From: SIG459 sp045631645
GTDB lineage: Bacteria > Bacillota > Clostridia > Oscillospirales > Oscillospiraceae
Assembly: GCA_045631645.1 (NCBI GenBank)
Contig: JAZQVC010000007.1
Coordinates: forward strand, 1-26,385
Direction: 5' to 3'
Length of the DNA stretch: 26,385 bases
Part shown: piece after piece, positions 8,354 to 17,659 of the stretch
Layout: each line of letters begins with the position of its first letter
Position numbering within the stretch: position 1 is the stretch's first letter
Position numbers and translations under genes: made by a program
Notes under the pieces: generated by a model
Seen by the model: only the letters and a program-made list of their open reading frames with translations
Told to the model about the DNA's origin: nothing
The model's database searches: none

Positions 8354-8382
8354 TTGAAAATTTCCCGGCAAACGCATATAAT
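8354..8382 (+). promoter_or_regulatory. Sigma-A promoter for asnS
   Basis: TTGAAA (8354-8359), a 17-base spacer and TATAAT (8377-8382) form a near-consensus promoter. It predicts a leader of about 50 bases before the asnS start. No T-box motif is visible in so short a leader. Confidence 0.75.
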
Positions 8383-8437
8383 ATATGAATACTGCGAAAA
8401 TCCCCTTTGAAATTTACAGAAAGGAAAGGTGCCAATA

Positions 8438-9832
<1,395 letters not shown>

Positions 9833-9840
9833 ATCCAATA

Positions 9841-9876
9841 AAAAAAGACCCCCCGCAGTGCGGGTGTTCTTTTTTG
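9841..9876. terminator. Bidirectional terminator between asnS and the ABC exporter
   Basis: An A-run, a hairpin with CCCGC/GCGGG at its tip (about 9847-9869) and a T-run (9870-9875) lie between two converging genes. A on one side and T on the other let it stop transcription from both strands. Confidence 0.85.
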
Positions 9877-9898
9877 CATTTAAGGCCTTATTTCAATT

Positions 9899-11641
9899 TT
9901 ATTCTCCGAAAGCCTGTGCTTTCTGCAGCGCTGCGTATGCGCCATCCAGTTCCATAAGCTGAGCGTGGCTGCCCTGCTCAACAATGCCCTCGCCTTCGAT
10001 AACCGCAATGCGGTCGGCATTTTTGATGGTGCTGAGGCGGTGAGCTATGATGATGCTGGTGCGTCCCTTGCTCAAAGCCTCAAGGCTTGCCTGAATCTTG
10101 GACTCGGTGACGCTGTCAAGGGCGCTGGTGGCCTCGTCAAGAATGAGGACGGGAGGATTTTTCAGGAAAACGCGTGCGATGGAAAGACGCTGCTTCTGTC
10201 CGCCGGAGAGCATAACGCCGCGCTCGCCTATATAGGTATCGTAGCCATCGGGCATTTCCATTATCTCGCGGTGGATTTCAGCCTTGACCGCGGCCTCAAC
10301 AACTTCCTCGTCGCTGGCATCGGGGCGTCCGTAGCGTATATTTTCGCGGATTGTGCCCGCAAACATAAACACATCCTGCTGAATAATGCCCACGCTGCGG
10401 CGAAGACTCTCCTGAGTTACACTTCTGACGTCCTTGCCGTCAATGCTGATGCTGCCGCCGCTGACATCATAAAATCTGGGCAGCAGGTGGCACATGGTGG
10501 TTTTTCCGCCGCCAGAGGGTCCAACAAGGGCGAAGCTTTCACCAGCCTTGATGTGGAGGCTGACATTTTTCAGAACCTGAGTTCCGTCATCATAAGAGAA
10601 GCTGACGTTTTCGTAGCGGATATCGCCCTTGACGTCCTTCAGCTCGGTAGCATCGGGAGCATCAGCAATCTCAGCATCGGTGCGCATAACCTCAAGGAAG
10701 CGGCTGAATGCGGCAGATCCCTGCATGAACATTTCCATGCTCATAGCAAGCTTTCTAACGGGGGAAACGAAAACGCTGGTATAAAGAGTGAAAGTTACAA
10801 GGTCAACGAAGCTCAGCTCGTCGCGCATTATGAGGATGCCGCCCACAAGGATGACAAGGACGGGCATAATGCCGGTGGTGAACTCCATGCCGGACATAAA
10901 ACGTCCCATTGCGCGGTAATAACCAACCTTGGCGGTTTTGAAAAGGTCATTGGCGCTGTCGAACTTCTTGCCCTCCGTCTCCTCGTTGGCAAAAGCCTTT
11001 GCCACGCGGATGCCGGAAATGGAGCTTTCGATAGCCGCATTTATCTCTGCGGTCTTTTTCTTTACCTCGATGCTGCTGTCGCGCATGCTTCTGCGCTGCA
11101 TAAGGGTGAACCAAAGGCAAATGGGAGTGATGATTATAAGCACAAGCGCCAACTTCCACTGGATAAAGAGCATCATCACGGCGCTGCCAACAATGGTGAG
11201 GGCGCAGATTATGATGTTCTCGGGGCCGTGGTGAGCAAGCTCGGTAATGTCGAAAAGCTCAGTAGTGACTCGGCTCATCAGCTTACCGGTGCGGTTATGG
11301 TCAAAAAAGCTGAAAGAGAGGCTCTGCATGTGGGAGAAAATATCCCGTCTCATATCCGCCTCAACAAGTGTGCCCATTCTGTGACCCACAACTGTGATGG
11401 TGTAGTAAAGCAAGGCTTTCAGTACATAGGCAATTATCAGCACCGCCATAACCACAAAGAAGGTTCGGTATGCTCCCTGAGGCAGCAGATTTTCCATGCT
11501 GTTGCGGGAAACATAGGGGAAAATAAGGTCGATAGCCGCGGCAATGACGGCGCAGAGCATATCGATTATGAAAAGCTTCTTGTGGGGGCCGTAGTAGGAG
11601 CAGAATATTTTAAGTCCGTTTTGGTGGAAATTTTTCTTCAT
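9899..11641 (-). CDS. ABC exporter half-transporter (membrane domain plus ATPase)
   Basis: This 580-residue fused transporter belongs to the MsbA/LmrA-like multidrug and lipid exporter group, where two copies or a heterodimer form the pump. The N-terminal half has about six membrane segments and the coupling-region sequence HMQSLSFSFFDHNRTGKLMSRVTTE. The ATPase has Walker A GPSGGGKTT (about residues 372-380), the signature LSGGQKQR (about 477) and Walker B VLILDEATSALD, followed by IIAHRLSTI. The start has a GAGGT ribosome site that overlaps the rnhA stop codon 10 bases upstream, so the two genes are probably co-transcribed and coupled. No partner half-transporter is next to it, so a homodimer is likely. 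The substrate is unknown. Confidence 0.93.
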   Translation of the reverse strand: MKKNFHQNGLKIFCSYYGPHKKLFIIDMLCAVIAAAIDLIFPYVSRNSMENLLPQGAYRTFFVVMAVLIIAYVLKALLYYTITVVGHRMGTLVEADMRRDIFSHMQSLSFSFFDHNRTGKLMSRVTTELFDITELAHHGPENIIICALTIVGSAVMMLFIQWKLALVLIIITPICLWFTLMQRRSMRDSSIEVKKKTAEINAAIESSISGIRVAKAFANEETEGKKFDSANDLFKTAKVGYYRAMGRFMSGMEFTTGIMPVLVILVGGILIMRDELSFVDLVTFTLYTSVFVSPVRKLAMSMEMFMQGSAAFSRFLEVMRTDAEIADAPDATELKDVKGDIRYENVSFSYDDGTQVLKNVSLHIKAGESFALVGPSGGGKTTMCHLLPRFYDVSGGSISIDGKDVRSVTQESLRRSVGIIQQDVFMFAGTIRENIRYGRPDASDEEVVEAAVKAEIHREIMEMPDGYDTYIGERGVMLSGGQKQRLSIARVFLKNPPVLILDEATSALDSVTESKIQASLEALSKGRTSIIIAHRLSTIKNADRIAVIEGEGIVEQGSHAQLMELDGAYAALQKAQAFGE

Positions 11642-11650
11642 AAACTTACC

Positions 11651-12088
11651 TCAGACAAATTTTTCTCTTTCCTTCACTGCAAGGGCATCGCAGCGGTTAT
11701 TGTATTCATTCTCCGCGTGACCCTTGACCCAGTGGTAATGCATCTCGTGCATTTCGGTGAGATTGAGGAGGGTTTCCCAAAGGTCGGGATTGAGCGCGGG
11801 CTTTTTGTCCGCCTTGCGCCAGCCCTTTGCGCGCCAGGAAACCGCCCAGCCCTTTTCCAAAGCGTCGATGACGTATTTGGAGTCGCTCCAAAGCTCAACT
11901 ATGCAGGGCTCTTTCAGCGCCTGCAGAGCGGAGATAACGCCGGTAAGCTCCATGCGATTATTGGTGGTCATTTTCTCGCCGCCGGAGAGAACCTTTTCGG
12001 TGCCTTTATAAATCAAAATAGCGCCCCAGCCCCCGGGACCCGGGTTGCCGGAGCATGCGCCATCGGTATATACAGATACAGTTTTCAT
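11651..12088 (-). CDS. rnhA: Ribonuclease HI
   Basis: RNase HI cleaves the RNA strand of RNA-DNA hybrids and so limits R-loops and removes primers. The 145-residue protein has the complete catalytic set at nearly Escherichia coli numbering: D9 (in YTDGACSGNPGPGGWG), E47 (NNRMELTGV), D69 (LWSDSKYV), H124 (VKGHAENE) and D134. The basic handle region (WRAKGWRKADKKP) is present. An AGGT ribosome site precedes the ATG, right at the edge of a tandem palindromic repeat. The downstream exporter is probably in the same transcript. The function is clear; the link to the exporter is only positional. Confidence 0.97.
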   Translation of the reverse strand: MKTVSVYTDGACSGNPGPGGWGAILIYKGTEKVLSGGEKMTTNNRMELTGVISALQALKEPCIVELWSDSKYVIDALEKGWAVSWRAKGWRKADKKPALNPDLWETLLNLTEMHEMHYHWVKGHAENEYNNRCDALAVKEREKFV

Positions 12089-12096
12089 ATAATCTA

Positions 12097-12215
12097 CCTT
12101 CTTTATTGCCCCCCTTGTAAAGGGGGGGATGTCCCGTCAGGGACTGGGGGGATTCGCCTTCTTTATTGCCCCCCTTGTAAAGGGGGGATGTCCCGTCAGG
12201 GACTGGGGGGATTCG
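12097..12215 (+). repeat. Tandem duplication of a ~60-bp palindromic unit
   Basis: Copy A (12097-12156) and copy B (12157-12215) are identical apart from one G in a G-run. Each starts CCTTCTTTATT and contains the hairpin of the CCCCCC-type repeat (12108-12154 and 12168-12213), GTCCC/GGGAC as second hairpin and the closing GGGGGGATTCG. Copy B supplies the stop codon and last codons of the DUF559 gene. Confidence 0.9.
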
Positions 12216-12567
12216 CTCTCTCGTTCACAACCATATCTATATAGCTGCAAACCGCCTCAAAATTCTCAAAAATTTTGTTGTTGGGTATGCGTATCACCTG
12301 CAAACCCAATTTCTCCAAATGTTCTGTTCTCTTGCTGTCATACTCCACGCTTTCAGCTTCATAATGCTGAGAGCCGTCAAGTTCCACCACAAGCTGTGCA
12401 GCAGAACAATAAAAATCAACAATATATTCGTCAATTACCTTCTGGCGCAGAAAGCGAACAGGATAATTTCGCAAAAAATCATACCAAAGATGCCGTTCTT
12501 CCTTCGTCATATTTTTTCTGAGATTTTTTGCGTATGGACTCAGTTTTTTGTTGTGATGATAGTCCAT
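12196..12567 (-). CDS. DUF559 (Vsr-like endonuclease fold) protein
   Basis: This 123-residue protein resembles the DUF559 family, whose fold is related to very-short-patch-repair endonucleases. N-terminal KNLRKNMTKEERHLWYDFLRN is a family hallmark, as are FLRQKVIDEYIVDFYC and LVVELDGSQHYE, which carry the likely metal-binding D and E residues. The C-terminal RTEHLEKLGLQVIRIPNNKI is also typical. The biological role of the family is unsettled, and nuclease activity is inferred. The gene is bracketed by inverted palindromic repeats. On its own strand a GGGGGG stretch from the upstream repeat sits 8 bases before the ATG and could serve as ribosome site. The downstream repeat encodes the last residues NPPSP and the stop codon. 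It interrupts the interval between gyrA and rnhA. Confidence 0.88.
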   Translation of the reverse strand: MDYHHNKKLSPYAKNLRKNMTKEERHLWYDFLRNYPVRFLRQKVIDEYIVDFYCSAAQLVVELDGSQHYEAESVEYDSKRTEHLEKLGLQVIRIPNNKIFENFEAVCSYIDMVVNERANPPSP

Positions 12568-12572
12568 TTTTC

Positions 12573-12623
12573 AATCCCCCCGCCTCCATCGGAGGCACCC
12601 CCCTTTGCAAGGGGGGCTTTAAA
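12573..12623 (-). repeat. Two-hairpin palindromic repeat (inverted copy) between gyrA and DUF559
   Basis: On the minus strand the unit starts TTTAAAG, forms CCCCCCTT/AAGGGGGG with a short loop, then GCCTCC/GGAGGC, and closes GGGGGGATTG. It abuts the gyrA stop codon, so it may also act as the gyrA 3' hairpin, although no T-run follows. Its orientation is opposite to the tandem copies at 12097-12215. Confidence 0.85.
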
Positions 12624-15137
12624 TTACTCCTCCGCAGCCTCTGCGGTTTCCGCAGTCTCTTCCGCCTCTTCCTTTTCGGTGCGGGCGATGGAGATTACGC
12701 GGCTGCCTTCGGAAACACGCATGAGGCGTACGCCCTGAGTGGCGCGGCCATAGGTGGATATGCCGTCAACGGCCATACGGATAATAGTGCCGTCATCGGA
12801 GATAATGAGGATATCGTCGGTCTCGTCAACAACCTTGCAGTCGGCAACTTTGCCGGTCTTTTCGGTGCAGTTATAACCGCGCATACCCTTGCCGCCGCGG
12901 TGCTGGGGTTCTCCGCCGCCGCGGACATATTCCTCGATGGGAGTGCGCTTGCCATAGCCGTTTTCGGTGACAGAAAGGAGAGTGCCGCCACTTCTTGCAC
13001 GGGCAGCGCCCACAACATAGTCGCCCTCGCGGAGCTTAATGCCGCGGACACCCACAGCGTCGCGTCCCATGGGACGGATATCGGTCTCGGCAAAGCAAAT
13101 GGCGTAGCCATCGTGGGTGCAGATGAGGATATTCTGCTCTCCGTCGGTCTGGCGAACGGAGATAAGCTCATCGCCCTCATCCAGCTTCAATGCGCGAATG
13201 CCGCTGGAGCGGATATTTTTCAGTGCGGACTGATACATGCGCTTTACTGTGCCGTCTCTTGTTACGAAAACAAGGAAGCTATCTTCCTCGAAGCCTCTGG
13301 AATGGAGCATCGCGTTCACGCGCTCGCCTGGGTCGAGGGGAAGAATATTGATAATATTGGTTCCGCGTGCGTTTCTGCCTGCTTCGGGAATGGTGTAGCC
13401 CTTTTTGACATAAACGCGGCCGGTATTGGTGAAGAAGAGAATATTATCGTGGGTGGAGGCGGTGAAGACGGTTTCCACATAGTCCTCGTCCTTGGTTGCC
13501 ATTGCGCGGATACCCTTGCCGCCGCGGCGCTGGGCGCTGTACTCGCTGACGGGCAGGCGCCTGATATAGCCGCCGTGGGTGAGGGTGAAGGCGCAGGTTT
13601 CCTCCTCGATGAGGTCTTCAATGTCAATCTCGTCCTCGATATCCTGAATTTCGGTGCGGCGCTCATCGCCGTACTTATCGCGGATGGCAATAAGCTCCTC
13701 TTTCAGAACTTCCTTTATCATCTCTTCGTTGCCCAGCAGCTCAAGATAATAGGAAATCTTCTTCTGCAGCTCGTCAAATTCATTCTGCAACTTCTCAATA
13801 TCAAGACCCTGCAGAGCCTTCAGACGCATATCCAGAATGGCCTGAGCCTGAATATCGTCAAGACCGAAGCGTTCCATAAGAGCTTCCTTGGCGTCATCAT
13901 AACGGGAGCGGATGATGCGGATAACCTCGTCGATATTATCCTGAGCAATAAGCAGACCCTGCAGGAGATGGGCTCTCTCACGGGCTTTGCGCAGATCATA
14001 TTCGGTGCGGCGGCGGATAAGCTGCTTCTGATAATCCAGATATTCATCCAAAATGCCGCGGAGGGAGAGAATCTTGGGCTGCTTCTGGTTATCAACCAGA
14101 GCCAGCATGATTATAGATATATTGGACTGCATTGCAGTCTGCTTGAAAAGGGTGTTGAGCACAACCTGGGGGTTTGCGTCCTTTTTCAGCTCGATAACAA
14201 CGCGCATACCGTGGCGGTCGGACTCTTCGCGAAGGTCGGAAATGCCCTCAATGCGCTTGTCCTTGACCTGCTCGGCAATATTTTTGATAAGTTGGCGCTT
14301 ATTAACCTGATAAGGCAGCTCATTTACAATTATGCGGGTGCGTCCGTTGCCGAATTCCTCAAACTCGGTTCTTGCGCGTACAACAACCTTACCTCTGCCG
14401 GTGGCGTATGCTGCACGGATGCCGCTGCGGCCCATAATGATGCCACGAGTGGGGAAGTCAGGTCCCTTGATATGTTCCATCAGGTCGGTAAGTCCTGCCT
14501 CGGGATTATCAAGAACGCAGACGCAGGCATCAATAACCTCGCCAAGGTTATGGGGAGGAATATTGGTTGCCATACCGACGGCGATACCGCTGGAGCCGTT
14601 TACCAGAAGGTTGGGGAAACGGGAGGGCAGAACGCGGGGTTCCTTGCGGCTTTCGTCAAAGTTGGGATCCCAGTCAACAGTGTCCTTATCAATGTCGCGG
14701 AGCATTTCTCCGGAAATTTTGGACATACGGGCCTCGGTATAACGGTAAGCAGCGGCAGGGTTGCCGTCAACGTCACCGAAGTTACCCTGACCGTCAACAA
14801 GCATATAGCGCAGGGAGAAGTCCTGAGCCATACGAACCATTGCGTCATAAACGGATGCGTCACCGTGGGGATGATACTTTGCAAGCACGTCACCGACACA
14901 GGCGGCGGACTTTTTATGCTTTTTATCGGGAGTAAGACCGCTCTCGTGCATGCTGTAAAGTATGCGGCGGTGAACGGGCTTAAGACCGTCGCGAACATCG
15001 GGGAGAGCGCGGCCTACGATAACGCTCATGGCGTATTCAATATAGGATTTTTCCATCTCGTCAACCAGATTGGATTCGGTTATAACCTGGTTGGGGAAGA
15101 GAATATCTTCGGGCTTATAAGATCTGTTATGTGCCAT
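12624..15137 (-). CDS. gyrA: DNA gyrase subunit A
   Basis: This is the DNA-cleaving and rejoining subunit of gyrase, 837 residues. The N-terminal SNLVDEMEKSYIEYAMSVIVGRALPDVRDGLKPVHRRIL is canonical. The catalytic tyrosine is Y133 in AYRYTEAR. A GyrA-box QRRGGKG near residues 534-540 identifies it as gyrase rather than topoisomerase IV. The C-terminal DNA-wrapping blades end in an acidic, alanine-rich tail. The quinolone region reads HPHGDASVYDA, so Ala94 occupies the position of E. coli Ser83. Its AGGAGGTGA ribosome site is excellent, and it follows gyrB by 14 bases, so the two are co-transcribed. Confidence 0.98.
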   Translation of the reverse strand: MAHNRSYKPEDILFPNQVITESNLVDEMEKSYIEYAMSVIVGRALPDVRDGLKPVHRRILYSMHESGLTPDKKHKKSAACVGDVLAKYHPHGDASVYDAMVRMAQDFSLRYMLVDGQGNFGDVDGNPAAAYRYTEARMSKISGEMLRDIDKDTVDWDPNFDESRKEPRVLPSRFPNLLVNGSSGIAVGMATNIPPHNLGEVIDACVCVLDNPEAGLTDLMEHIKGPDFPTRGIIMGRSGIRAAYATGRGKVVVRARTEFEEFGNGRTRIIVNELPYQVNKRQLIKNIAEQVKDKRIEGISDLREESDRHGMRVVIELKKDANPQVVLNTLFKQTAMQSNISIIMLALVDNQKQPKILSLRGILDEYLDYQKQLIRRRTEYDLRKARERAHLLQGLLIAQDNIDEVIRIIRSRYDDAKEALMERFGLDDIQAQAILDMRLKALQGLDIEKLQNEFDELQKKISYYLELLGNEEMIKEVLKEELIAIRDKYGDERRTEIQDIEDEIDIEDLIEEETCAFTLTHGGYIRRLPVSEYSAQRRGGKGIRAMATKDEDYVETVFTASTHDNILFFTNTGRVYVKKGYTIPEAGRNARGTNIINILPLDPGERVNAMLHSRGFEEDSFLVFVTRDGTVKRMYQSALKNIRSSGIRALKLDEGDELISVRQTDGEQNILICTHDGYAICFAETDIRPMGRDAVGVRGIKLREGDYVVGAARARSGGTLLSVTENGYGKRTPIEEYVRGGGEPQHRGGKGMRGYNCTEKTGKVADCKVVDETDDILIISDDGTIIRMAVDGISTYGRATQGVRLMRVSEGSRVISIARTEKEEAEETAETAEAAEE

Positions 15138-15151
15138 TTTGCGTCACCTCC

Positions 15152-17101
15152 TCAGAAGTCAAGATTTTCTGCGTAGCGGGCGTTTTTCTCAATCCATTCC
15201 TTGCGGGGCTCAACCTCTTCGCCCATCAAAATGGTGAAAATCTGGTCCGCCATAATGGCATCGTCGAGAGTAATGCGGCGCAGGGTGCGCTTTTCGGGGT
15301 CCATGGTGGTTTCCCAAAGCTCTTCCTTGTTCATCTCACCAAGACCTTTATAGCGCTGGATCTCTATCTTGGAGTTGGGCTTGTTTTCGCGCATCTGAGC
15401 GGAGATTTCATCGCGCTGCTCGTCGGAATAAGCCACGCGGACATCTTTACCCTGAGTGAGCTTATAAAGGGGAGGAACTGCGGAATAAACATAGCCGTTC
15501 TCAATAAGAGGACGCATATAGCGGAAGAAGAAAGTGAGAAGCAATGTGCGGATATGAGCACCGTCAACGTCAGCATCGCTCATGATGATGATCTTGTGAT
15601 AGCGCAGCTTTTCAAGGTTGAACTCATCGCCTATACCTGCTCCGAGGGCAACGATAAGGGGAGTGAGCTTTTCGTTGGTATAAACCTTGTCCATGCGTGC
15701 CTTTTCAACGTTGAGCATTTTACCCCACATGGCCAGAATTGCCTGGAAGCGGGAGTCACGTCCGCCGATGGCGGAGCCTGCAGCGGAGTCACCCTCAACG
15801 ATGTAAATTTCGCAAAGGCTGGCGTCGCGCTCGTTGCAGTCCTGAAGCTTATCGGGCATCTGTCCGGACTCAAGACCGGTCTTGCGGCGCACGTTTTCGC
15901 GGGCTTTTCTTGCGGCCTCGCGGGCTCGGGATGCCATAAGAGCCTTTTCAATAATTGCCTTGCCCACGGCAGGGTTTTCCTCAAGGAATTCCTCAAGCTT
16001 TTCGCTGACAACGGCGTTTACAAGAGTTCTTATCTCGCTGTTGCCCAGCTTTGCCTTGGTCTGACCTTCGAACTGAGCCTCGGTGAGCTTGACGGAGATG
16101 ACGCAGGTGATACCCTCGCGGCAGTCTTCGCCGGAGATTTTATCATCATCTTTGAGAAGCTTCATTCTCTTGCCGTAGCTGTTGAGAACGTTGGTGAGAG
16201 CGCGCTTGAAGCCTTCTTCGTGCATGCCGCCCTCAGGAGTGCGTACATTGTTTGCGAAGGAGACTATGTTTTCGTTATAGCCGTCGTTATACTGCAGGGC
16301 AAGCTCAGCGATGGATTCATCTCTGCTGCCGGACATGTATACAATCTTATCGTGAATTGGAGTCTTGTTTTTATTGAGGTAGGTTACATATTCGCGGATG
16401 CCGCCCTCATAGCACATGTTTTCGCTGCGGGGAGTTTCCTTGCCGCCCTCGGATTCGTCTCTCTCGTCGCTGATGCTGATTTTGAGACCTGCATTGAGGA
16501 AAGCCTGCTGCTGCATACGGGTCTGAAGAGTTTCATAGCTGTATACAGTATCTTCAAACATCTCAGGGTCAGGCTTAAAGCGCACAGTGGTACCTGTGCG
16601 GTCGGTGGTGCCTATAATGGTCATATCCTGAGTCTTGTTGCCGCGGCTGAACTTCATCTGATAGATGTTGCCGTTTTTATGAACCTCTACCTCAAGCCAC
16701 TGGGAAAGAGCGTTTACAACGCTGGCGCCAACACCGTGGAGACCGCCGGAAACCTTGTAACCGCCGCCGCCGAACTTGCCGCCTGCATGAAGCACAGTGT
16801 AAACAACCTCAAGAGCGGGCTTTCCGGTCTGCTCCTGAATGTCAACGGGAATTCCGCGTCCGTTATCCGTGACCTTTATAACGTTATCCTTTTCAATGGT
16901 AACGGTGATGTGGCTGCAGTAACCGGCAAGAGCCTCGTCAATGGCGTTATCCACTATTTCATATACGAGATGGTGGAGACCGCTTGTTGAGGTGGAGCCG
17001 ATATACATACCGGGACGCTTGCGGACAGCTTCAAGGCCTTCAAGAACCTGAATTTGGCTGGCGTCATATTCATTTACTATCTTCTCGGTGATGTCAGACA
17101 T
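15152..17101 (-). CDS. gyrB: DNA gyrase subunit B
   Basis: This is the ATPase subunit of gyrase, 649 residues. The GHKL ATP site is shown by LEAVRKRPGMYIGST, HHLVYEIVDNAIDEALAG, VTDNGRGIPVD and GGLHGVGASVVNALS. The Toprim metal site has YIVEGDSAAGSA and MSDADVDGAHIRTLLLTFF. The C-terminus (QRYKGLGEMN) binds GyrA. The stretch after the EGDSA motif reads AILAMWGKMLNVEKAR rather than the commoner AILPLRGK form; I believe this variant occurs in some Clostridia lineages, but that is recollection. GGAAGG lies upstream of the ATG. It is normally co-transcribed with recF and remB; here a transposase gene intervenes. Confidence 0.98.
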   Translation of the reverse strand: MSDITEKIVNEYDASQIQVLEGLEAVRKRPGMYIGSTSTSGLHHLVYEIVDNAIDEALAGYCSHITVTIEKDNVIKVTDNGRGIPVDIQEQTGKPALEVVYTVLHAGGKFGGGGYKVSGGLHGVGASVVNALSQWLEVEVHKNGNIYQMKFSRGNKTQDMTIIGTTDRTGTTVRFKPDPEMFEDTVYSYETLQTRMQQQAFLNAGLKISISDERDESEGGKETPRSENMCYEGGIREYVTYLNKNKTPIHDKIVYMSGSRDESIAELALQYNDGYNENIVSFANNVRTPEGGMHEEGFKRALTNVLNSYGKRMKLLKDDDKISGEDCREGITCVISVKLTEAQFEGQTKAKLGNSEIRTLVNAVVSEKLEEFLEENPAVGKAIIEKALMASRAREAARKARENVRRKTGLESGQMPDKLQDCNERDASLCEIYIVEGDSAAGSAIGGRDSRFQAILAMWGKMLNVEKARMDKVYTNEKLTPLIVALGAGIGDEFNLEKLRYHKIIIMSDADVDGAHIRTLLLTFFFRYMRPLIENGYVYSAVPPLYKLTQGKDVRVAYSDEQRDEISAQMRENKPNSKIEIQRYKGLGEMNKEELWETTMDPEKRTLRRITLDDAIMADQIFTILMGEEVEPRKEWIEKNARYAENLDF

Positions 17102-17168
17102 TTTCTTATCTTCCTTCCGTTTTTTTGCGTGGTGATAAAGTTTTTAGTTAGTTGGGAGCAAAATCCCC

Positions 17169-17648
17169 TTAAAAATATTCATCCTCCGCCCATTTGGCGG
17201 GGTTTTCGTCAATATATTTCCATCGAACATAATAGTCCTGTTCGTCTCGGATTATATGGTCGTAAAACGAGGTTTGCCAAAGTTTCGCATTTAGCCCTTG
17301 TTTTTTGCATTGATGGGTGCTTAATGACTTCCATGCGCATATAACATCGGAAACCGTAGGGCGGGGGTTTACTCCCGCCGCATTTTCCAATGTAAAAATC
17401 CCATGCACATGATTGGGCATTATTACATATTTATCAATCTTCAGCCCCTTAAATCTTTTTTCCAGATCCAAAAGCTGATTTTCAACAATCTTGCCGTATT
17501 CACTCAGTATAATTTCGGCGGGAGCAAGCCCCCGCCCTACGACGGTGCTTAGAATTTGAAATTTCTTATCGGTACACACCGTTATGAAATAAGAGCCCTT
17601 TGACGAATAGTCATAATTCATCAAGCGGGGATTTTTTCTTTTTTCCAT
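17169..17648 (-). CDS. REP-associated tyrosine transposase (RAYT, IS200-like Y1 family)
   Basis: This is a 159-residue single-strand HUH transposase of the type that processes REP hairpins. Typical parts are SSKGSYFITVCT, the HUH motif in VIMPNHVHGI (H80, H82), the catalytic tyrosine Y129 in SFYDHIIR, and the end YIDENPAKWAEDEYF. An in-frame GTG at 17663 would overlap the remB stop. The ATG at 17648 has GAGAGG just upstream and is preferred. Two GTAG hairpins of its probable own target family lie in frame inside the gene. One encodes residues 36-45 (VVGRGLAPAE) and the other residues 90-98 (AAGVNPRPT). Both fall between conserved motifs, where loops are expected. All key motifs are intact, so the gene may be active. 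No terminal inverted repeats or target duplication were found. Confidence 0.92.
   Translation of the reverse strand: MEKRKNPRLMNYDYSSKGSYFITVCTDKKFQILSTVVGRGLAPAEIILSEYGKIVENQLLDLEKRFKGLKIDKYVIMPNHVHGIFTLENAAGVNPRPTVSDVICAWKSLSTHQCKKQGLNAKLWQTSFYDHIIRDEQDYYVRWKYIDENPAKWAEDEYF
17356..17380 (+). repeat. REP-like GTAG hairpin inside the RAYT gene (antisense)
   Basis: GTAG foot, GGCGGGGG stem, TTTA loop, CTCCCGCC stem and a final G. It is stem type 1, antisense to the transposase reading direction, and is read there as A-A-G-V-N-P-R-P-T without breaking the frame. Confidence 0.88.
17516..17540 (-). repeat. REP-like GTAG hairpin inside the RAYT gene (sense)
   Basis: On the minus strand: GTAG foot, GGCGGGGG stem, CTTG loop, CTCCCGCC stem and a final G, identical to the copy at 4262-4286. 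In the transposase frame it reads V-G-R-G-L-A-P-A. It is inverted relative to 17356-17380, with 135 bases between them. Confidence 0.9.
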
Positions 17649-17659
17649 ATTTCCCTCTC

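Larger units (their letters stand above)
7953..8437. other. Repeat-rich spacer between mfd and asnS
   Basis: No credible gene is present. Just after mfd there is a short hairpin (GCAGCG/CGCTGC, 7968-7983) without a T-run. Next come a long two-hairpin element (8013-8130), a 41-bp block shared inverted with 4190-4230, a palindromic repeat (8251-8299) and the asnS promoter (8354-8382). Open frames here read through the repeats and are not convincing. Confidence 0.7.

Noticed and set aside
8383..8437. T-box or other amino-acid riboswitch before asnS
   Set aside because: The leader from the good promoter is only about 50 bases and lacks a T-box sequence or terminator.
9965..12244. 759-codon plus-strand open frame across the exporter and rnhA
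   Set aside because: It spans two convincing minus-strand genes and ends in the tandem repeat; no ribosome site or domain.
12097..12623. CRISPR-like array from repeated palindromes
   Set aside because: Only two tandem units with no spacers between them, and the third copy is inverted and separated by a gene; no cas genes.
12528..15176. Very long plus-strand open frame opposite gyrA
   Set aside because: It is the antisense of gyrA, whose motifs are complete on the minus strand. The opposite frame stays open because of codon bias and shows no family features.
15131..16990. Long plus-strand open frame opposite gyrB
   Set aside because: It is the antisense shadow of a complete gyrB; the translation is low-information and has no recognisable domain.
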